Below, piece by piece: positions 9,699-18,980 of a DNA stretch of 64,000 nucleotides. The stretch comes from Methylotenera sp. (GTDB taxonomy: Bacteria; Pseudomonadota; Gammaproteobacteria; Burkholderiales; Methylophilaceae). The DNA lies in the NCBI RefSeq assembly GCF_030684185.1, contig NZ_JAUXOY010000030.1, forward strand, positions 1 to 64,000, written 5' to 3'. Position numbers and translations under genes: made by a program. How positions within the stretch are numbered: the stretch's first letter is position 1; each line of letters starts with the position of its first letter. The notes below the pieces were generated by a model. The model searched no databases. It saw only the letters and a list, made by a program, of their open reading frames with translations, and was not told where the DNA came from.

Positions 9699-11238
9699 GG
9701 CTAGCTCCTGCCTTTCCAAGCTCGGCTTTCACCACAAAACTATTGCCTGCGGCGTACTGTTCACCCACATTTAAGCCTGATAACACTTCCACATATTTGC
9801 TATCTCGACGCCCCAGCTCGACTGGTCTTGCTTCAAAAGAGTCGCCATATCGCCCAAATACGACGTTACCATATTGCAAGCTTTGTATTGCCTCTAGCGA
9901 CACCGCCAAAGGCACGGTGACTTCATCTGCCACTAAATCAATATTGACGGGTAGCCCGACCAACCAATTTTGCTTGGCATTAGCCAGCACCACGCGCGCA
10001 GTTGCAGTACGGCTTTGCTCCGCCACCAGCGGTGCAATATAAGTAATCGTTCCCGCTTCAGCTTGCTCAAACGCGGCCGCACGCACAGTGACTTTTTGGC
10101 CCGTTTTGACCAAGCCTAAATCTTTGATGGGAATATTCATTTCTGCCCATACTGTGCTTAAATCGGCCACTTCATACAACATTTGTGACAGCTCTAACAC
10201 TTGGCCGGTTGCGATATTTTTGCGCGTAATCACACCACTAATCGGCGCGGTGAGCGCATAGCGTGTGCCGCTACCGCTGGCACTAATACCCATACTAGCC
10301 AGCTTTTGTTGCTGCCGCGACAATTCAATTTCGGCAAGTCTTGCATTATTTTTAGCCTCTAAATAATCTTGCTCAGCCGATATTTTTTCTCGCCACAAAT
10401 TTTCTTCGCGCGCCAATGTGATTTTGGCTAAACTCAAGCGTTGTTGCACAGCGTATAAATCACCACGACTTTCTGCCACAACGGGGCTAGATATTATCGC
10501 CAAAGTTTGGCCTTTTTTTACACTATCCCCCACATTTGCCGTCACACTTTCTACTATGCCACTCAAGCGCGGCAATACCTGCACGGCTTTATCGGCGTTT
10601 AACTTAATTTCGCCCAATAAGCGTAAATTGTTTTGAATATTAGCAGGTGCGGCAGTTAAAATTTCAATCGCATTATGTTTGAGCTGCTCATTCGTTAGGC
10701 TTACTCTTGCCTCTACTTGGTCATAATTAAATTCATATGTTTTACCAGCATGCATCGACGCAATGGCGACCTTAAATGAGTGCGGCTCTTCAACGATTAC
10801 TTTTGAAGTTAAGTAATCATTCTCTGGCGTAAAAGCAAGCAGCTGCACATCGCGACCTAAACGCGATATTTTTAAGCTAATGACAGATGCTTTAGGTGGT
10901 AAAGGCTTGCCTTTTAAATAGGTGTATAGCCTAAATTGTGGTGGCTGGTTTTGCTCAAAAATCGTCACTTCCACAGCGTAATCACCATCGCTAAACAACT
11001 TGCCACCATGTGGCCCTTTAATGCTTTCAGTGACCATTGCTGGGTGGTCATGGTCTTTTTCATGATTATGCTCAGCCTCACCATGTTTTGGTGGTGACTC
11101 CATGGCAGGTTCTTCAGCACGCTCGCCGTACCCATGTTCATCCATAGCAGGCTTATCCGTTTTTAAAATTAAGCCCGCAAAAACCGCGCCTACTAATAAA
11201 ATGGCAATAAGCAACCACATTTGTTTGTTTAATTTCAT
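9688..11238 (-). CDS. czcB: Periplasmic adaptor of the metal efflux system
   Basis: Membrane-fusion protein joining the CzcA pump to the outer-membrane channel. 516 aa: an N-terminal membrane anchor (residues 6-25), then a His/Glu/Asp-rich segment (about 33-70, with HGEAEHNHEKDHDH) that could bind metal, then lipoyl/barrel-sandwich and alpha-hairpin regions (GIVESVTANVGDSVKKGQTLAII and the following coiled coil). Another histidine pair ends the protein (SHDH). ATGA overlap with czcC at 11235-11238 shows translational coupling. Confidence 0.93.
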   Translation of the reverse strand: MKLNKQMWLLIAILLVGAVFAGLILKTDKPAMDEHGYGERAEEPAMESPPKHGEAEHNHEKDHDHPAMVTESIKGPHGGKLFSDGDYAVEVTIFEQNQPPQFRLYTYLKGKPLPPKASVISLKISRLGRDVQLLAFTPENDYLTSKVIVEEPHSFKVAIASMHAGKTYEFNYDQVEARVSLTNEQLKHNAIEILTAAPANIQNNLRLLGEIKLNADKAVQVLPRLSGIVESVTANVGDSVKKGQTLAIISSPVVAESRGDLYAVQQRLSLAKITLAREENLWREKISAEQDYLEAKNNARLAEIELSRQQQKLASMGISASGSGTRYALTAPISGVITRKNIATGQVLELSQMLYEVADLSTVWAEMNIPIKDLGLVKTGQKVTVRAAAFEQAEAGTITYIAPLVAEQSRTATARVVLANAKQNWLVGLPVNIDLVADEVTVPLAVSLEAIQSLQYGNVVFGRYGDSFEARPVELGRRDSKYVEVLSGLNVGEQYAAGNSFVVKAELGKAGASHDH

Positions 11239-12488
11239 GGTAATTCCTTCTTAACTGATTCAATTTTGTAGGGCGCGCCTAATATGCTTTGAATATCGGC
11301 CTCGGCCTGGCGCGCCAATGCTAGCGTTTGAATAAATTGTGTTTTGGCTTGAAAAAGCGTGCGCTGAGCATCTAACACTTCTAAAAAGCTGAATTTTCCA
11401 AACTCAAAACCTTTACGCGCGGCTTCATAGGCGCTTTGCGCACCTTGCAAAATATCTTGTTGATACATGCTGCCAGCTTCAACTTGCAATTGCCTGCGCG
11501 CATACGCACCAGCTAATTCAGTCTGCAATTGGTTTTGTAGCGCGGCTTTTTCGTCTATGGATTGAAATTCGCGCGCCCTGGCACCTTGTAAATTACCTTG
11601 GTTATTGTCAAACACAGGAATGGGGATTGATAAACCAATCACCGCTTGCGTGATGCCACCTAACTCTTCATTGCGTCTTGCGCCTAAGCTCACTGTCACA
11701 TCAGGCGTTTTCTTTGATTGCTCAATGGCACTTAAGGTTTGTTTTTGCATAATCGCGAGGGATGCTTTTTTAAGGCGGGGAGAGTCTGGCAGTTGTGCCA
11801 TTAAATCACTTAACGTAGGTATGCTACTAAGCTTTTCCAGTTCACCAACCGCAATATAGTCAGTCTGGCTGTTACCTTTAGCCCATAAACTGGCTAAACG
11901 CTGTTTAGCAGTGGCCAATTGTTGATTGGCGTTGGCTAGGTCAATTTTTAAGCCAGCCTCAGCAACTTTGGCTTTCGTTTCTTCAACTGGTGACACCTTG
12001 CCAGCAAGTACACGCTTGGAGGTGGTCTCTTTTGATTGTGTGGCTATTTGCAGCAGCTCTTGTGCCAATGTTTGCGCTTGTTGCGCCGCCAATACTTGGT
12101 AAAAAACTGCGTACGCCTTAGCGCTGGTTTCAGCTTGTGCAATGCCAATTTCGGCATCTGCAATGGCTAAGTTAGCATCAGCTACTGCCATGCGCTTATC
12201 GCGTTTGCCCGCCGTTTCTAGCTGCTGGCTAATGGCAATGGTTGCAATGCGGTTCTGACTGCGTAAATCTTCAACCTGTCCAGACAAGGTTGGGTTGGGG
12301 CGCGAAGCCGCTTGTAGTACTTGCGCGCTTTCAATTTCGCGTCCGCGCAAAACAACCGCAATATCAGGATTTGCCCGTAAAGCAAGGGCCGTGGCCTCAT
12401 CTAAAGTAATGTTTTCTACGGCGTATGCCAGCTGGCCACTTAAAGCGGTGCTCAATACTGCTAATAGTAAAAATTTTGTCATGCTCAT
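11235..12488 (-). CDS. czcC: Outer-membrane factor of the metal efflux system
   Basis: TolC-like channel of the tripartite exporter, 417 aa, with a cleavable signal peptide (about 1-23, ending AYA) and two repeated alpha-helical hairpin regions rich in Ala and Gln typical of OEP proteins. The ATG at 12488 has AGGAG at 12495-12499, six bases upstream, which decides the start. A terminator-like hairpin lies just upstream, so its expression may be attenuated relative to the czcI-like gene. Confidence 0.92.
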   Translation of the reverse strand: MSMTKFLLLAVLSTALSGQLAYAVENITLDEATALALRANPDIAVVLRGREIESAQVLQAASRPNPTLSGQVEDLRSQNRIATIAISQQLETAGKRDKRMAVADANLAIADAEIGIAQAETSAKAYAVFYQVLAAQQAQTLAQELLQIATQSKETTSKRVLAGKVSPVEETKAKVAEAGLKIDLANANQQLATAKQRLASLWAKGNSQTDYIAVGELEKLSSIPTLSDLMAQLPDSPRLKKASLAIMQKQTLSAIEQSKKTPDVTVSLGARRNEELGGITQAVIGLSIPIPVFDNNQGNLQGARAREFQSIDEKAALQNQLQTELAGAYARRQLQVEAGSMYQQDILQGAQSAYEAARKGFEFGKFSFLEVLDAQRTLFQAKTQFIQTLALARQAEADIQSILGAPYKIESVKKELP

Positions 12489-12494
12489 CCCATT

Positions 12495-12564
12495 CTCCTA
12501 AAAATAGAAAAATCGGCGAGCCTTTAATGTGTAATTTTTGAATTACCTGATGACAGCTCGCCGA
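12495..12564 (-). terminator. Terminator or attenuator hairpin between czcI-like gene and czcC
   Basis: Arms TCGGCGAGC and GCTCGCCGA (12556-12564 and 12513-12521 as read on the minus strand) pair perfectly over 9 bp. The 34-base loop contains a second small stem (GTAATT/ATTAC). The minus strand then runs TTTTTCTATTTTT directly into the czcC Shine-Dalgarno. This looks like an intrinsic terminator placed inside the czc transcription unit. The long loop is unusual and would suit conditional read-through. Confidence 0.6.
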
Positions 12565-12565
12565 A

Positions 12566-12937
12566 TTAAACGGGAGCAATCCAATTAGGGCGTTCTAACG
12601 CACTGGCAGGCGGGGAGTGATAATTGAATAAATAACGACTTGAAAAATGGCTACCTATCGGCTCAAATGCTGGCAGAGTCTGATTTAGCAACTCGCCACA
12701 TGGCATATGACAAAAACCGTAATGCACATGATTCTTGCTGGTTTGGGTATCGCCATCAGTTTTGCTGGCGCTATTTACCTCACTTATCTGACTTTTTACA
12801 GCATCAGCCTGATGTTCGTGATGCCCAAAATACGATTGAGTATCTTTAACATGATGTAAATCATAATTGGCTACCATTGCCCATGCGTATTGATAGGGCA
12901 ACAAAAACATCATGACGATTAAAAATAGCTTTTTCAC
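12566..12937 (-). CDS. Small periplasmic His-rich protein, CzcI-like
   Basis: 123 aa with a signal peptide (about 1-20, ending WAMA). The mature part has clusters of histidine (HHVKD, GHHEH, HVHYGFCHMPC) and a C-terminal SPPASALERPNW motif. I recall this tail from the small CzcI-type proteins that precede czcCBA operons. It is in the same direction as czcC, separated by the hairpin described above. A metal-responsive or accessory periplasmic role is inferred; the function of this family is poorly defined. No CzcRS-type regulator is next to it. Confidence 0.65.
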   Translation of the reverse strand: MKKLFLIVMMFLLPYQYAWAMVANYDLHHVKDTQSYFGHHEHQADAVKSQISEVNSASKTDGDTQTSKNHVHYGFCHMPCGELLNQTLPAFEPIGSHFSSRYLFNYHSPPASALERPNWIAPV

Positions 12938-12979
12938 TGGCCACGCATTATAGACCTGATGTCAAGATTCAGCAAAATT

Positions 12980-13354
12980 TTAAACTGAGAAAGACGAACC
13001 GCAGCCACAAGTTGTAGTCGCCTGTGGGTTTCGTATTACAAATTGTGAGCCTTGCAGGCTATCTTGATAGTCAATCTCAGCGCCCATCAAGTATTGCAAA
13101 CTCATAGGGTCAATCAATAAAGTTACAGTGTCTTTTTGCACTTGCGTATCATCTTCGTTTACTTCTTCTTCAAAAGTGAAACCGTATTGAAAACCCGAAC
13201 AACCGCCGCCACTTACGAAGACGCGAAGTTTAAGATCTGGTGAGCCCTCTTCTTCGATGAGCTCTTTCACCTTTTTTGCCGCATTGTCGGTAAAAATCAA
13301 CGGTGCAGGCATGTTATCTAAATCAGTATTTTGTATCTCAGTTACAGCATTCAT
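12980..13354 (-). CDS. erpA: Iron-sulfur cluster insertion protein (A-type carrier)
   Basis: Carries and delivers Fe-S clusters to apoproteins. The three conserved cysteines of A-type carriers are present: one in [12 protein letters not shown] and two in the C-terminal CGCGSSFSV. Length and the ErpA-like N-terminus ([20 protein letters not shown]) fit ErpA better than IscA. The second of two adjacent ATGs (13354) is preferred because AGGAG (13361-13365) is six bases from it but only three from the first, at 13357. Its product may supply the radical-SAM protein HemW encoded further along. Confidence 0.92.
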   Translation of the reverse strand: MNAVTEIQNTDLDNMPAPLIFTDNAAKKVKELIEEEGSPDLKLRVFVSGGGCSGFQYGFTFEEEVNEDDTQVQKDTVTLLIDPMSLQYLMGAEIDYQDSLQGSQFVIRNPQATTTCGCGSSFSV

Positions 13355-13431
13355 CATGTACTCCTAAATTTCTCAATAAAATCATTATGCTACGGCAATG
13401 TAGCAAGGTCAATCAAAGTTTAGCCTTGCGC

Positions 13432-13824
13432 CTAATCGCTACCTTCATCTAACGCTTGCGGGTTATCGCCTAAAAAAACCAACTTGCCTTCAATCACCGC
13501 TCCAGTGTGCATTTCTAACGATTTATAGTAAACGTCACCTGTGATACGCGCCTTGGATTGCAATTCGATAAATTGCCCTGCCTTCACCGTGCCGACTACT
13601 TTTCCATTAATCACAATTTTAGATGCGCTCACCGCCCCCTCTATCCTTCCATGTTCGCTGAGTATTAGTGTGCTTGGACTTGCATTTGGTTCACTCACAT
13701 TGCCGCGAATCGCACCGTCAACACGCAACCCTCCTGAAAAGTGAACATCGCCTTCTATACGCGTTTCTGCGCCAATAAGCGTATCTATGGTATTTTGAAT
13801 TTTATTACTTCTTTTAAAAAACAT
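13432..13824 (-). CDS. Bactofilin (polymer-forming cytoskeletal protein)
   Basis: 130 aa with the central bactofilin (DUF583) right-handed beta-helix (about residues 15-110), recognisable from repeats such as TRIEGDVHFSGGLRVDGAIRGNV and ARITGDVYYKSLEMHTGAVIEG. Bactofilins self-assemble without nucleotide and organise cell shape or wall enzymes. The gene lies 60 bp after the coiled-coil membrane protein gene below and may be co-transcribed with it. Confidence 0.9.
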   Translation of the reverse strand: MFFKRSNKIQNTIDTLIGAETRIEGDVHFSGGLRVDGAIRGNVSEPNASPSTLILSEHGRIEGAVSASKIVINGKVVGTVKAGQFIELQSKARITGDVYYKSLEMHTGAVIEGKLVFLGDNPQALDEGSD

Positions 13825-13883
13825 TATGATTCCAATCTTGATTGCTGTGCTTGATATTTTTCATGCAGCATTACTTAATTAGC

Positions 13884-14243
13884 TTACTTTTTGTTTCCAA
13901 CCATGTTTTTATAGAACAATAAGTCTTCTTTAAGTTTAAAATTTTCATCATGCACGAGCTTTAATTCCTCATTAAGATTTTTTTGTGAGGCTTGCTCAAT
14001 TTTAATCTGTTGGTCGACTTGAATAAGCTTGGTTTGTAAACCTTGATTCTCAAATATAGCCTGCTTTAACTTCTCAGCTAAATTTTCACCGCCAGTAAAC
14101 TGCCAATATGCAGCAGAGTAACCTATTCCTACAAACAAGGCTGCAATTGCCCACTGAAAATACCATGGGCGCTGTGAGCGAACTGACACTTGTTTTGCAG
14201 TTAAGCCGAAATGCTTGCGAATTTTTCTTCTAACTGGCTTCAT
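13884..14243 (-). CDS. Short membrane-anchored coiled-coil protein, unknown function
   Basis: 119 aa: a basic N-terminus (KPVRRKIRKHFG), one transmembrane segment (about residues 28-48) and a heptad-rich C-terminal half (about 55-112) predicted to form a coiled coil. It resembles the conserved betaproteobacterial proteins found beside bactofilin and erpA genes (DUF6776-like; family name from memory). A partner or anchor for the adjacent bactofilin is plausible but inferred only from position. Confidence 0.7.
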   Translation of the reverse strand: MKPVRRKIRKHFGLTAKQVSVRSQRPWYFQWAIAALFVGIGYSAAYWQFTGGENLAEKLKQAIFENQGLQTKLIQVDQQIKIEQASQKNLNEELKLVHDENFKLKEDLLFYKNMVGNKK

Positions 14244-14262
14244 TTATTGGGATTGCTCAGCT

Positions 14263-15330
14263 TTATGGTAGAAGCGGCACAACTTCTAAACCTGTGTTTT
14301 CAGCCAAACTAAACATAATATTCATGTTTTGAACCGCTTGCCCAGCCGCACCTTTCACCAGATTATCTTGCACGACCACCAACGTTAAATAGCCTGTTTC
14401 TGCTTGTTTATGCAATGCAATACGAATTTGATTGGAGCCCCTAACTGAACGTGTTTCAGGTAAAGTCCCTGCTGGCAGAACATCAACAAAACGTTCGTGC
14501 TGATAGCGCTGCTCAAACAAAGCTTGCAAATCTATAGTCTTTGCTTTTTCAGAAAGCTTAACGTAAATAGTAGACAACATACCACGAATCATCGGTATTA
14601 AATGTGGAACAAAAATAAACTGCACATCTGCATCTGCTTGATTATTACCTGCAAGTTGTGTAAGTTGCGCATGAATTTCTGGATGATGGCGATGCCCGCT
14701 CACCCCATAAGCTTTCATGTTGTCACTAGACTCTGCAAACAGCGTTGCCACTTCAGCTTTTCTACCCGCACCTGAAACACCAGACTTAGAATCTGCGACT
14801 ATCGGCGCTGAAAAATCAATCAATCCTTGCTCTAATAAAGGCGCTAAACCTAGCAGCACTGTTGTTGGGTAGCAGCCAGGGTTACCTATCACTTGCGCTG
14901 ACTTAATTTGCTTACGATAAAGTTCTGGAAGGCCATAAACGGCTTTACTCAAAACTTCTGGGCAGCTATGCGCCATTTTGTACCATTTTTCAAATACAGC
15001 TTTATCTTGCAAACGAAAGTCTGCAGCTAAATCAATGATTTTTACATTGGCATCTAGCAAAGTTTGTGCTTGGCTCATGGCGACCCCATGCGGTGTTGCG
15101 AAAAACACTACATCACAATCACTCAGATTTGATTTGGCTGGATCACTAAAAGCCAAATCCACATAACCACGCAGACTTGGGAACATGTCTGCTACAGGCA
15201 AACCAGCTTCGCCGCGCGAAGTAATTGCTGTCAACGTAACATTTGGGTGAATGCTCAATAGACGCAACAGTTCTACACCCGTATATCCAGTGCCGCCCAC
15301 AATACCTACTTTTAATTTTTTATCCGTCAT
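14263..15330 (-). CDS. argC: N-acetyl-gamma-glutamyl-phosphate reductase
   Basis: NADPH-dependent reduction of N-acetylglutamyl phosphate, third step of arginine synthesis. The Rossmann start is [19 protein letters not shown] and the active-site cysteine lies in GNPGCYPTT. The open frame extends to 15372, but the upstream residues are atypical. The ATG at 15330 (GAGTAAG upstream) gives about 355 aa, near the family length; 15342 is an alternative. argH is elsewhere in this window, so arg genes are scattered. A terminator separates argC from the ribosomal genes upstream. Confidence 0.94.
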   Translation of the reverse strand: MTDKKLKVGIVGGTGYTGVELLRLLSIHPNVTLTAITSRGEAGLPVADMFPSLRGYVDLAFSDPAKSNLSDCDVVFFATPHGVAMSQAQTLLDANVKIIDLAADFRLQDKAVFEKWYKMAHSCPEVLSKAVYGLPELYRKQIKSAQVIGNPGCYPTTVLLGLAPLLEQGLIDFSAPIVADSKSGVSGAGRKAEVATLFAESSDNMKAYGVSGHRHHPEIHAQLTQLAGNNQADADVQFIFVPHLIPMIRGMLSTIYVKLSEKAKTIDLQALFEQRYQHERFVDVLPAGTLPETRSVRGSNQIRIALHKQAETGYLTLVVVQDNLVKGAAGQAVQNMNIMFSLAENTGLEVVPLLP

Positions 15331-15408
15331 ATTCTTACTCATTGCACTATCATAACAAACATAGCAAAACAAAACTTATCATATCGTATTCACTGCCACC
15401 GCAAAATA

Positions 15409-15434
15409 AAAAAGGCCGCATAAGCGACCTTTTT
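15409..15434 (-). terminator. Intrinsic terminator after rplM-rpsI
   Basis: Stem 15409-15419 with 15424-15434 (one mismatch), four-base loop, GC core GGCCGC/GCGACC, and A/T runs on both sides. On the minus strand it ends in TTTTT. It lies 32 bp beyond the rpsI stop and isolates rpsI from argC. The symmetric A/T flanks would let it act in both directions. Confidence 0.85.
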
Positions 15435-15465
15435 GAACTTCAACCGCCCAAAACTCTTTGAAAGT

Positions 15466-15858
15466 CTAGCGTTTAGAGAACTGTTTACGACGACGCGCTT
15501 TGCGGAAGCCAACTTTTTTACGCTCTACTTCACGAGCATCACGTGTTACAAAACCAGCTTGCGACAATGCGCTTTTCAAGTTTGCATCAAAGTCAATCAA
15601 AGCACGTGTAATGCCATGACGCACAGCACCCGCTTGACCTGACTCACCACCACCAATTACATTGACCATGATGTCAAAGCTAGCAAGGTTATTAGTCAGT
15701 TCAAGTGGTTGACGTAAAATCATACGTGCAGTTACACGTGAAAAATACTCATCAACTGGCTTGTCGTTAACAACGATATTACCTTTACCAACCTTCATAA
15801 ACACGCGCGCTACTGAACTCTTGCGGCGGCCTGTACCATAATTATATTTACCGATCAT
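15466..15858 (-). CDS. rpsI: 30S ribosomal protein S9
   Basis: 130 aa, standard length. The N-terminus [14 protein letters not shown] and the basic C-terminal tail ending [17 protein letters not shown], which reaches the P-site, are diagnostic. It is 12 bp downstream of rplM in the conserved L13-S9 operon. Confidence 0.98.
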   Translation of the reverse strand: MIGKYNYGTGRRKSSVARVFMKVGKGNIVVNDKPVDEYFSRVTARMILRQPLELTNNLASFDIMVNVIGGGESGQAGAVRHGITRALIDFDANLKSALSQAGFVTRDAREVERKKVGFRKARRRKQFSKR

Positions 15859-15870
15859 CTTTGTATATCC

Positions 15871-16299
15871 TTAGATTTTCAATGTTTGCGGTTGTTGTGC
15901 CGCATGCTCATGCTTGTCGCCAGCATAAACTTTCATTTTTTTAATCATTGCATAACCTAAAGGACCTTTAGGCAACATACCCTTTACTGCTTTTTCTAAA
16001 GCACGACCTGGGAAACGATCTTGCATTTTAGAAAAAGTTGTTGTGCTGATACCACCTGGATAACCAGAGTGGCTATGGTAAAGCTTACCGTCAGCTTTAT
16101 TACCTGTCACTTTTAATTTGTCGGCGTTAATTACGACGATATAATCACCTGTGTCAACGTGAGGTGTATAAATAGTTTTATGTTTACCGCGTAAACGGTG
16201 TGCAACTGCGCTAGCTAAACGGCCTAGCACTAGGTCTGTGGCATCAACCACAAACCAGTCACGCTTCACTTCATGTGATTTTGCTGAAAAGGTTTTCAT
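15871..16299 (-). CDS. rplM: 50S ribosomal protein L13
   Basis: 142 aa, the usual bacterial length, with the L13 signature ([21 protein letters not shown] near residues 18-38, and [23 protein letters not shown]). First gene of the rplM-rpsI operon; a strong promoter lies about 40 bp upstream. Confidence 0.98.
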   Translation of the reverse strand: MKTFSAKSHEVKRDWFVVDATDLVLGRLASAVAHRLRGKHKTIYTPHVDTGDYIVVINADKLKVTGNKADGKLYHSHSGYPGGISTTTFSKMQDRFPGRALEKAVKGMLPKGPLGYAMIKKMKVYAGDKHEHAAQQPQTLKI

Positions 16300-16339
16300 C
16301 GTGTTACCAATACTGTGAGCTAAAAAAATTAAGAGGCGG

Positions 16340-16369
16340 ATTTTATGCTGAAGCCTAGTACTTTGTCAA
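16340..16369 (-). promoter_or_regulatory. Promoter of rplM-rpsI
   Basis: Minus strand: TTGACA (16364-16369), an 18-bp spacer, TAAAAT (16340-16345), then a GC-rich CCGCC discriminator and about 40 bp to the rplM ATG. The discriminator suggests growth-rate control. Confidence 0.7.
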
Positions 16370-16380
16370 ACAATATGTTC

Positions 16381-16646
16381 AGCATATGTATGAAATTTAG
16401 CAAAAACTTAAATAACCAGCTTCATGCTTAATGGCATTAAATCCATAAAACTTCATTTCCCGTAGATTACCCTGCCATTTTACATCAGCAATTGTAACCC
16501 TTACGGGTGTACGAGACGCCATTATTATATAGTTTTACGTCAGTTATGCTAGGATATTAAAATATTAATTAAGTTTGTTATGTAAAGTCGTTATTTATAA
16601 TCAGATTTAATTTTAGCAGCGCTTACTTTATGGAACAAAAATTAAA
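16381..16646. other. Divergent intergenic DNA upstream of fimV-like gene
   Basis: The 347-bp gap between rplM and the FimV-like gene holds the rplM promoter at its left end. The remaining 266 bp is AT-rich and must carry the promoter of the FimV-like gene. I find no clear hexamer pair, RNA gene or repeat in it. Confidence 0.4.
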
Positions 16647-18938
16647 TTGAGATTTTTCACGCTTTTATCATTACTGCTTTACGCAAACCTGAGCCTAGCC
16701 TTAGGATTTGGGGACATACAACTTAAATCCCATTTAGGTGAAAAGTTTTTTGCTACAGTAAATGTCACCGAGCTTGATTCAATGTCCGAGCCAAGCTGCT
16801 TTACAGCAGCAGATACGAGCGATGTTCCTGCATTTAAAAAAGCTAAAATTTCACTAAAACCCGTCAATGGAAATCACCAGCTTACCATCACAACTTATGA
16901 TGTGGTTACTGAGCCGATCATTAATTTAAATGTCTCATTTCATTGTGAGACAAATTTAAACCGTGAATATGTTTTATTGCTCGATCCAGCGCCGCTCATT
17001 AGTGTTGAAAAGCCTGAAATTATTGAAGCGGCTTCGGGCACGACTCTAACCAACAATGCTGTAAATAAAACTAAGGGGCAAGCAAACCCATCAGCCAGCG
17101 CGCAATATCAGGCTCAAGAAGAAAATCAAATTACACCTGAAAAAGTCGTAGTCAAAAAGCGCACTAAAAAGAAAATCTCCAGCATTGCTACTGACATTGA
17201 TGAGAAATTATCAGAATCTTACACGGGTAAACAAAATACTAACGGTTCAAACCCATCCAGCATACCCAGTGATAATAAGGCTATTAAAACCCTAGCCGAC
17301 AGGCCTTTTCTTATTATTTCTGGGGGCGCCGCAAATTCAAATGAACACGGCAACAAACCAAACTTATCGCTACGCTTAGCCACTGAAATCGACTTCTCAA
17401 GGTCTGAAGCCACGATTGCACCTCAAACAACTACTGACGCCATGGATGAAGTGACTGTAATGGCCAACCGTTTGGCGCATTTGGAAAAACAAATTACCTC
17501 TTTACAAACACGTAATGCACAGTTAGTTTTGGATGCTGAAAAAACAAAAGCTAAAAATGCAAAAACCGACTGGCTCTTAATGCTCAAAATTGCATTAGGC
17601 ATTATTCTGGCTCTAGCAACAGCAGAACTGTTACGCCGCAAGCTTTCAAACAAACAGGAAAATAACTCTGATCCTTGGTTTGACGCAAAAAGGTTTGATG
17701 CAGAAGAGCCAGCTTCTATGTCCAATGACACCAAACTATTTTCAAGTAATTCAAAAAATTCACTTGAATCCAGCGGTGATGGAGCATCGCCATTGTCTGA
17801 ATCCAGCTATAGCGTGACATCGAGCCAAAGTTCGAGCTTTTCCAACAAAGAGTCCATTACGCAAGAAAAAGAAGATCACGGCAGTGTAATTGATGATGCG
17901 GATGTGTTTATTGAGCATGGTCGGCCTGCCTTGGCAATTCAGTTACTGCAAAATCATTTGCTTGACTCCCCCTCTGAATCGCCAGCTATTTGGCTGAAAC
18001 TGATTAATCTTTTATCCAAAGAGGCTTCTGAAGCTGAATACGATGAAGCTGTACTTGAATGTAATAAACACTTCAATATCAAGGCAGCTAAATATGGAGG
18101 CACTACTGAAAAAGATGATTCATCGATTGAGGATTACCCACATATCATTACTCGCTTAGAGGGTGTTTGGGGCTCACCTTACGCCGTTGGGTTTATCAAT
18201 GATTTAATTAATAACAAACGCTCACAGCCTAGAGAAGGTCTTAATCAGGGAGCCTTTGAGGATTTATTTTTCTTAAAGAATATTGCAACTCATTTAGATT
18301 ACTCAAACCCTTCTACATATAAAACCAGCCCAGATCGTGTTGCCGTACCAAATCCATCTTTAGATAACGCCACTTTTAATGACGCCTTATTTACTGATAT
18401 TGAACTTAATGAAGTAAAAAATTCTCCTGAAAAAGTGCCTAGTGAGCTTGCTTTTGATAGCAAGGTGCCAAATGCTATAGCTGCTACCAACCAACCTTTG
18501 GCTGAGAAAGCCAAGTTTGATACTGGCAGCTTTAACATAGAAACTGAGCCTTATCCAGATGAATCATCTTATGAAGTCAATATGCTACCGAATGACGACG
18601 AGTTTTCTACTGTAGATACTGTTTCAGAGCTTTACAATATCCAACATAACAAAGCAGTTCAAAGTGATGATTCGTTTAAAGTGCAGGAAATAGATTTCAC
18701 CATTCCTGTTGAAAAAGTTGAATATGCAACAACCAAAAAAGCTACTGATAAAAATATTGAGTTAGAGTTTTCACTGGATTTTCCAAATGAAAATATATCT
18801 ATTGAAGCCATTCCTAAAGACAGTCTTCCAAAAGACAAGTCCAAGAATAAAACAAAAGCAAAATCAAGTAATCAAAAAGCACCGGAATCAAACGAAATTG
18901 AGTGGGATTTACCTGAAATAAACCCCAAACAAGAATAG
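16647..18938 (+). CDS. FimV/HubP-like polar landmark protein (first of two)
   Basis: 763 aa. A signal peptide (about 1-18) precedes a FimV N-terminal domain with the characteristic GFGDIQLKSHLGEKF. Then follow a low-complexity periplasmic region, a coiled coil (about 265-307), one transmembrane segment (about 308-328), and a very acidic cytoplasmic half containing a FimV-type TPR-like repeat (DVFIEHGRPALAIQLLQNHL, about 416-476). Such proteins mark cell poles and scaffold type IV pilus or chromosome machinery. The start is TTG at 16647; an upstream ATG runs into a stop. No LysM domain is obvious, unlike the second copy. Confidence 0.78.
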   Translation: MRFFTLLSLLLYANLSLALGFGDIQLKSHLGEKFFATVNVTELDSMSEPSCFTAADTSDVPAFKKAKISLKPVNGNHQLTITTYDVVTEPIINLNVSFHCETNLNREYVLLLDPAPLISVEKPEIIEAASGTTLTNNAVNKTKGQANPSASAQYQAQEENQITPEKVVVKKRTKKKISSIATDIDEKLSESYTGKQNTNGSNPSSIPSDNKAIKTLADRPFLIISGGAANSNEHGNKPNLSLRLATEIDFSRSEATIAPQTTTDAMDEVTVMANRLAHLEKQITSLQTRNAQLVLDAEKTKAKNAKTDWLLMLKIALGIILALATAELLRRKLSNKQENNSDPWFDAKRFDAEEPASMSNDTKLFSSNSKNSLESSGDGASPLSESSYSVTSSQSSSFSNKESITQEKEDHGSVIDDADVFIEHGRPALAIQLLQNHLLDSPSESPAIWLKLINLLSKEASEAEYDEAVLECNKHFNIKAAKYGGTTEKDDSSIEDYPHIITRLEGVWGSPYAVGFINDLINNKRSQPREGLNQGAFEDLFFLKNIATHLDYSNPSTYKTSPDRVAVPNPSLDNATFNDALFTDIELNEVKNSPEKVPSELAFDSKVPNAIAATNQPLAEKAKFDTGSFNIETEPYPDESSYEVNMLPNDDEFSTVDTVSELYNIQHNKAVQSDDSFKVQEIDFTIPVEKVEYATTKKATDKNIELEFSLDFPNENISIEAIPKDSLPKDKSKNKTKAKSSNQKAPESNEIEWDLPEINPKQE

Positions 18939-18980
18939 TGATAAGGCTAAGATAAGTAATCGGTAATTTTTACAGGAAAT

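Noticed and set aside
12640-12849. Plus-strand ORF opposite the czcI-like gene
   Set aside because: It is a shadow of the minus-strand gene, which has a signal peptide and a family-like C-terminal motif; the plus-strand product has neither.
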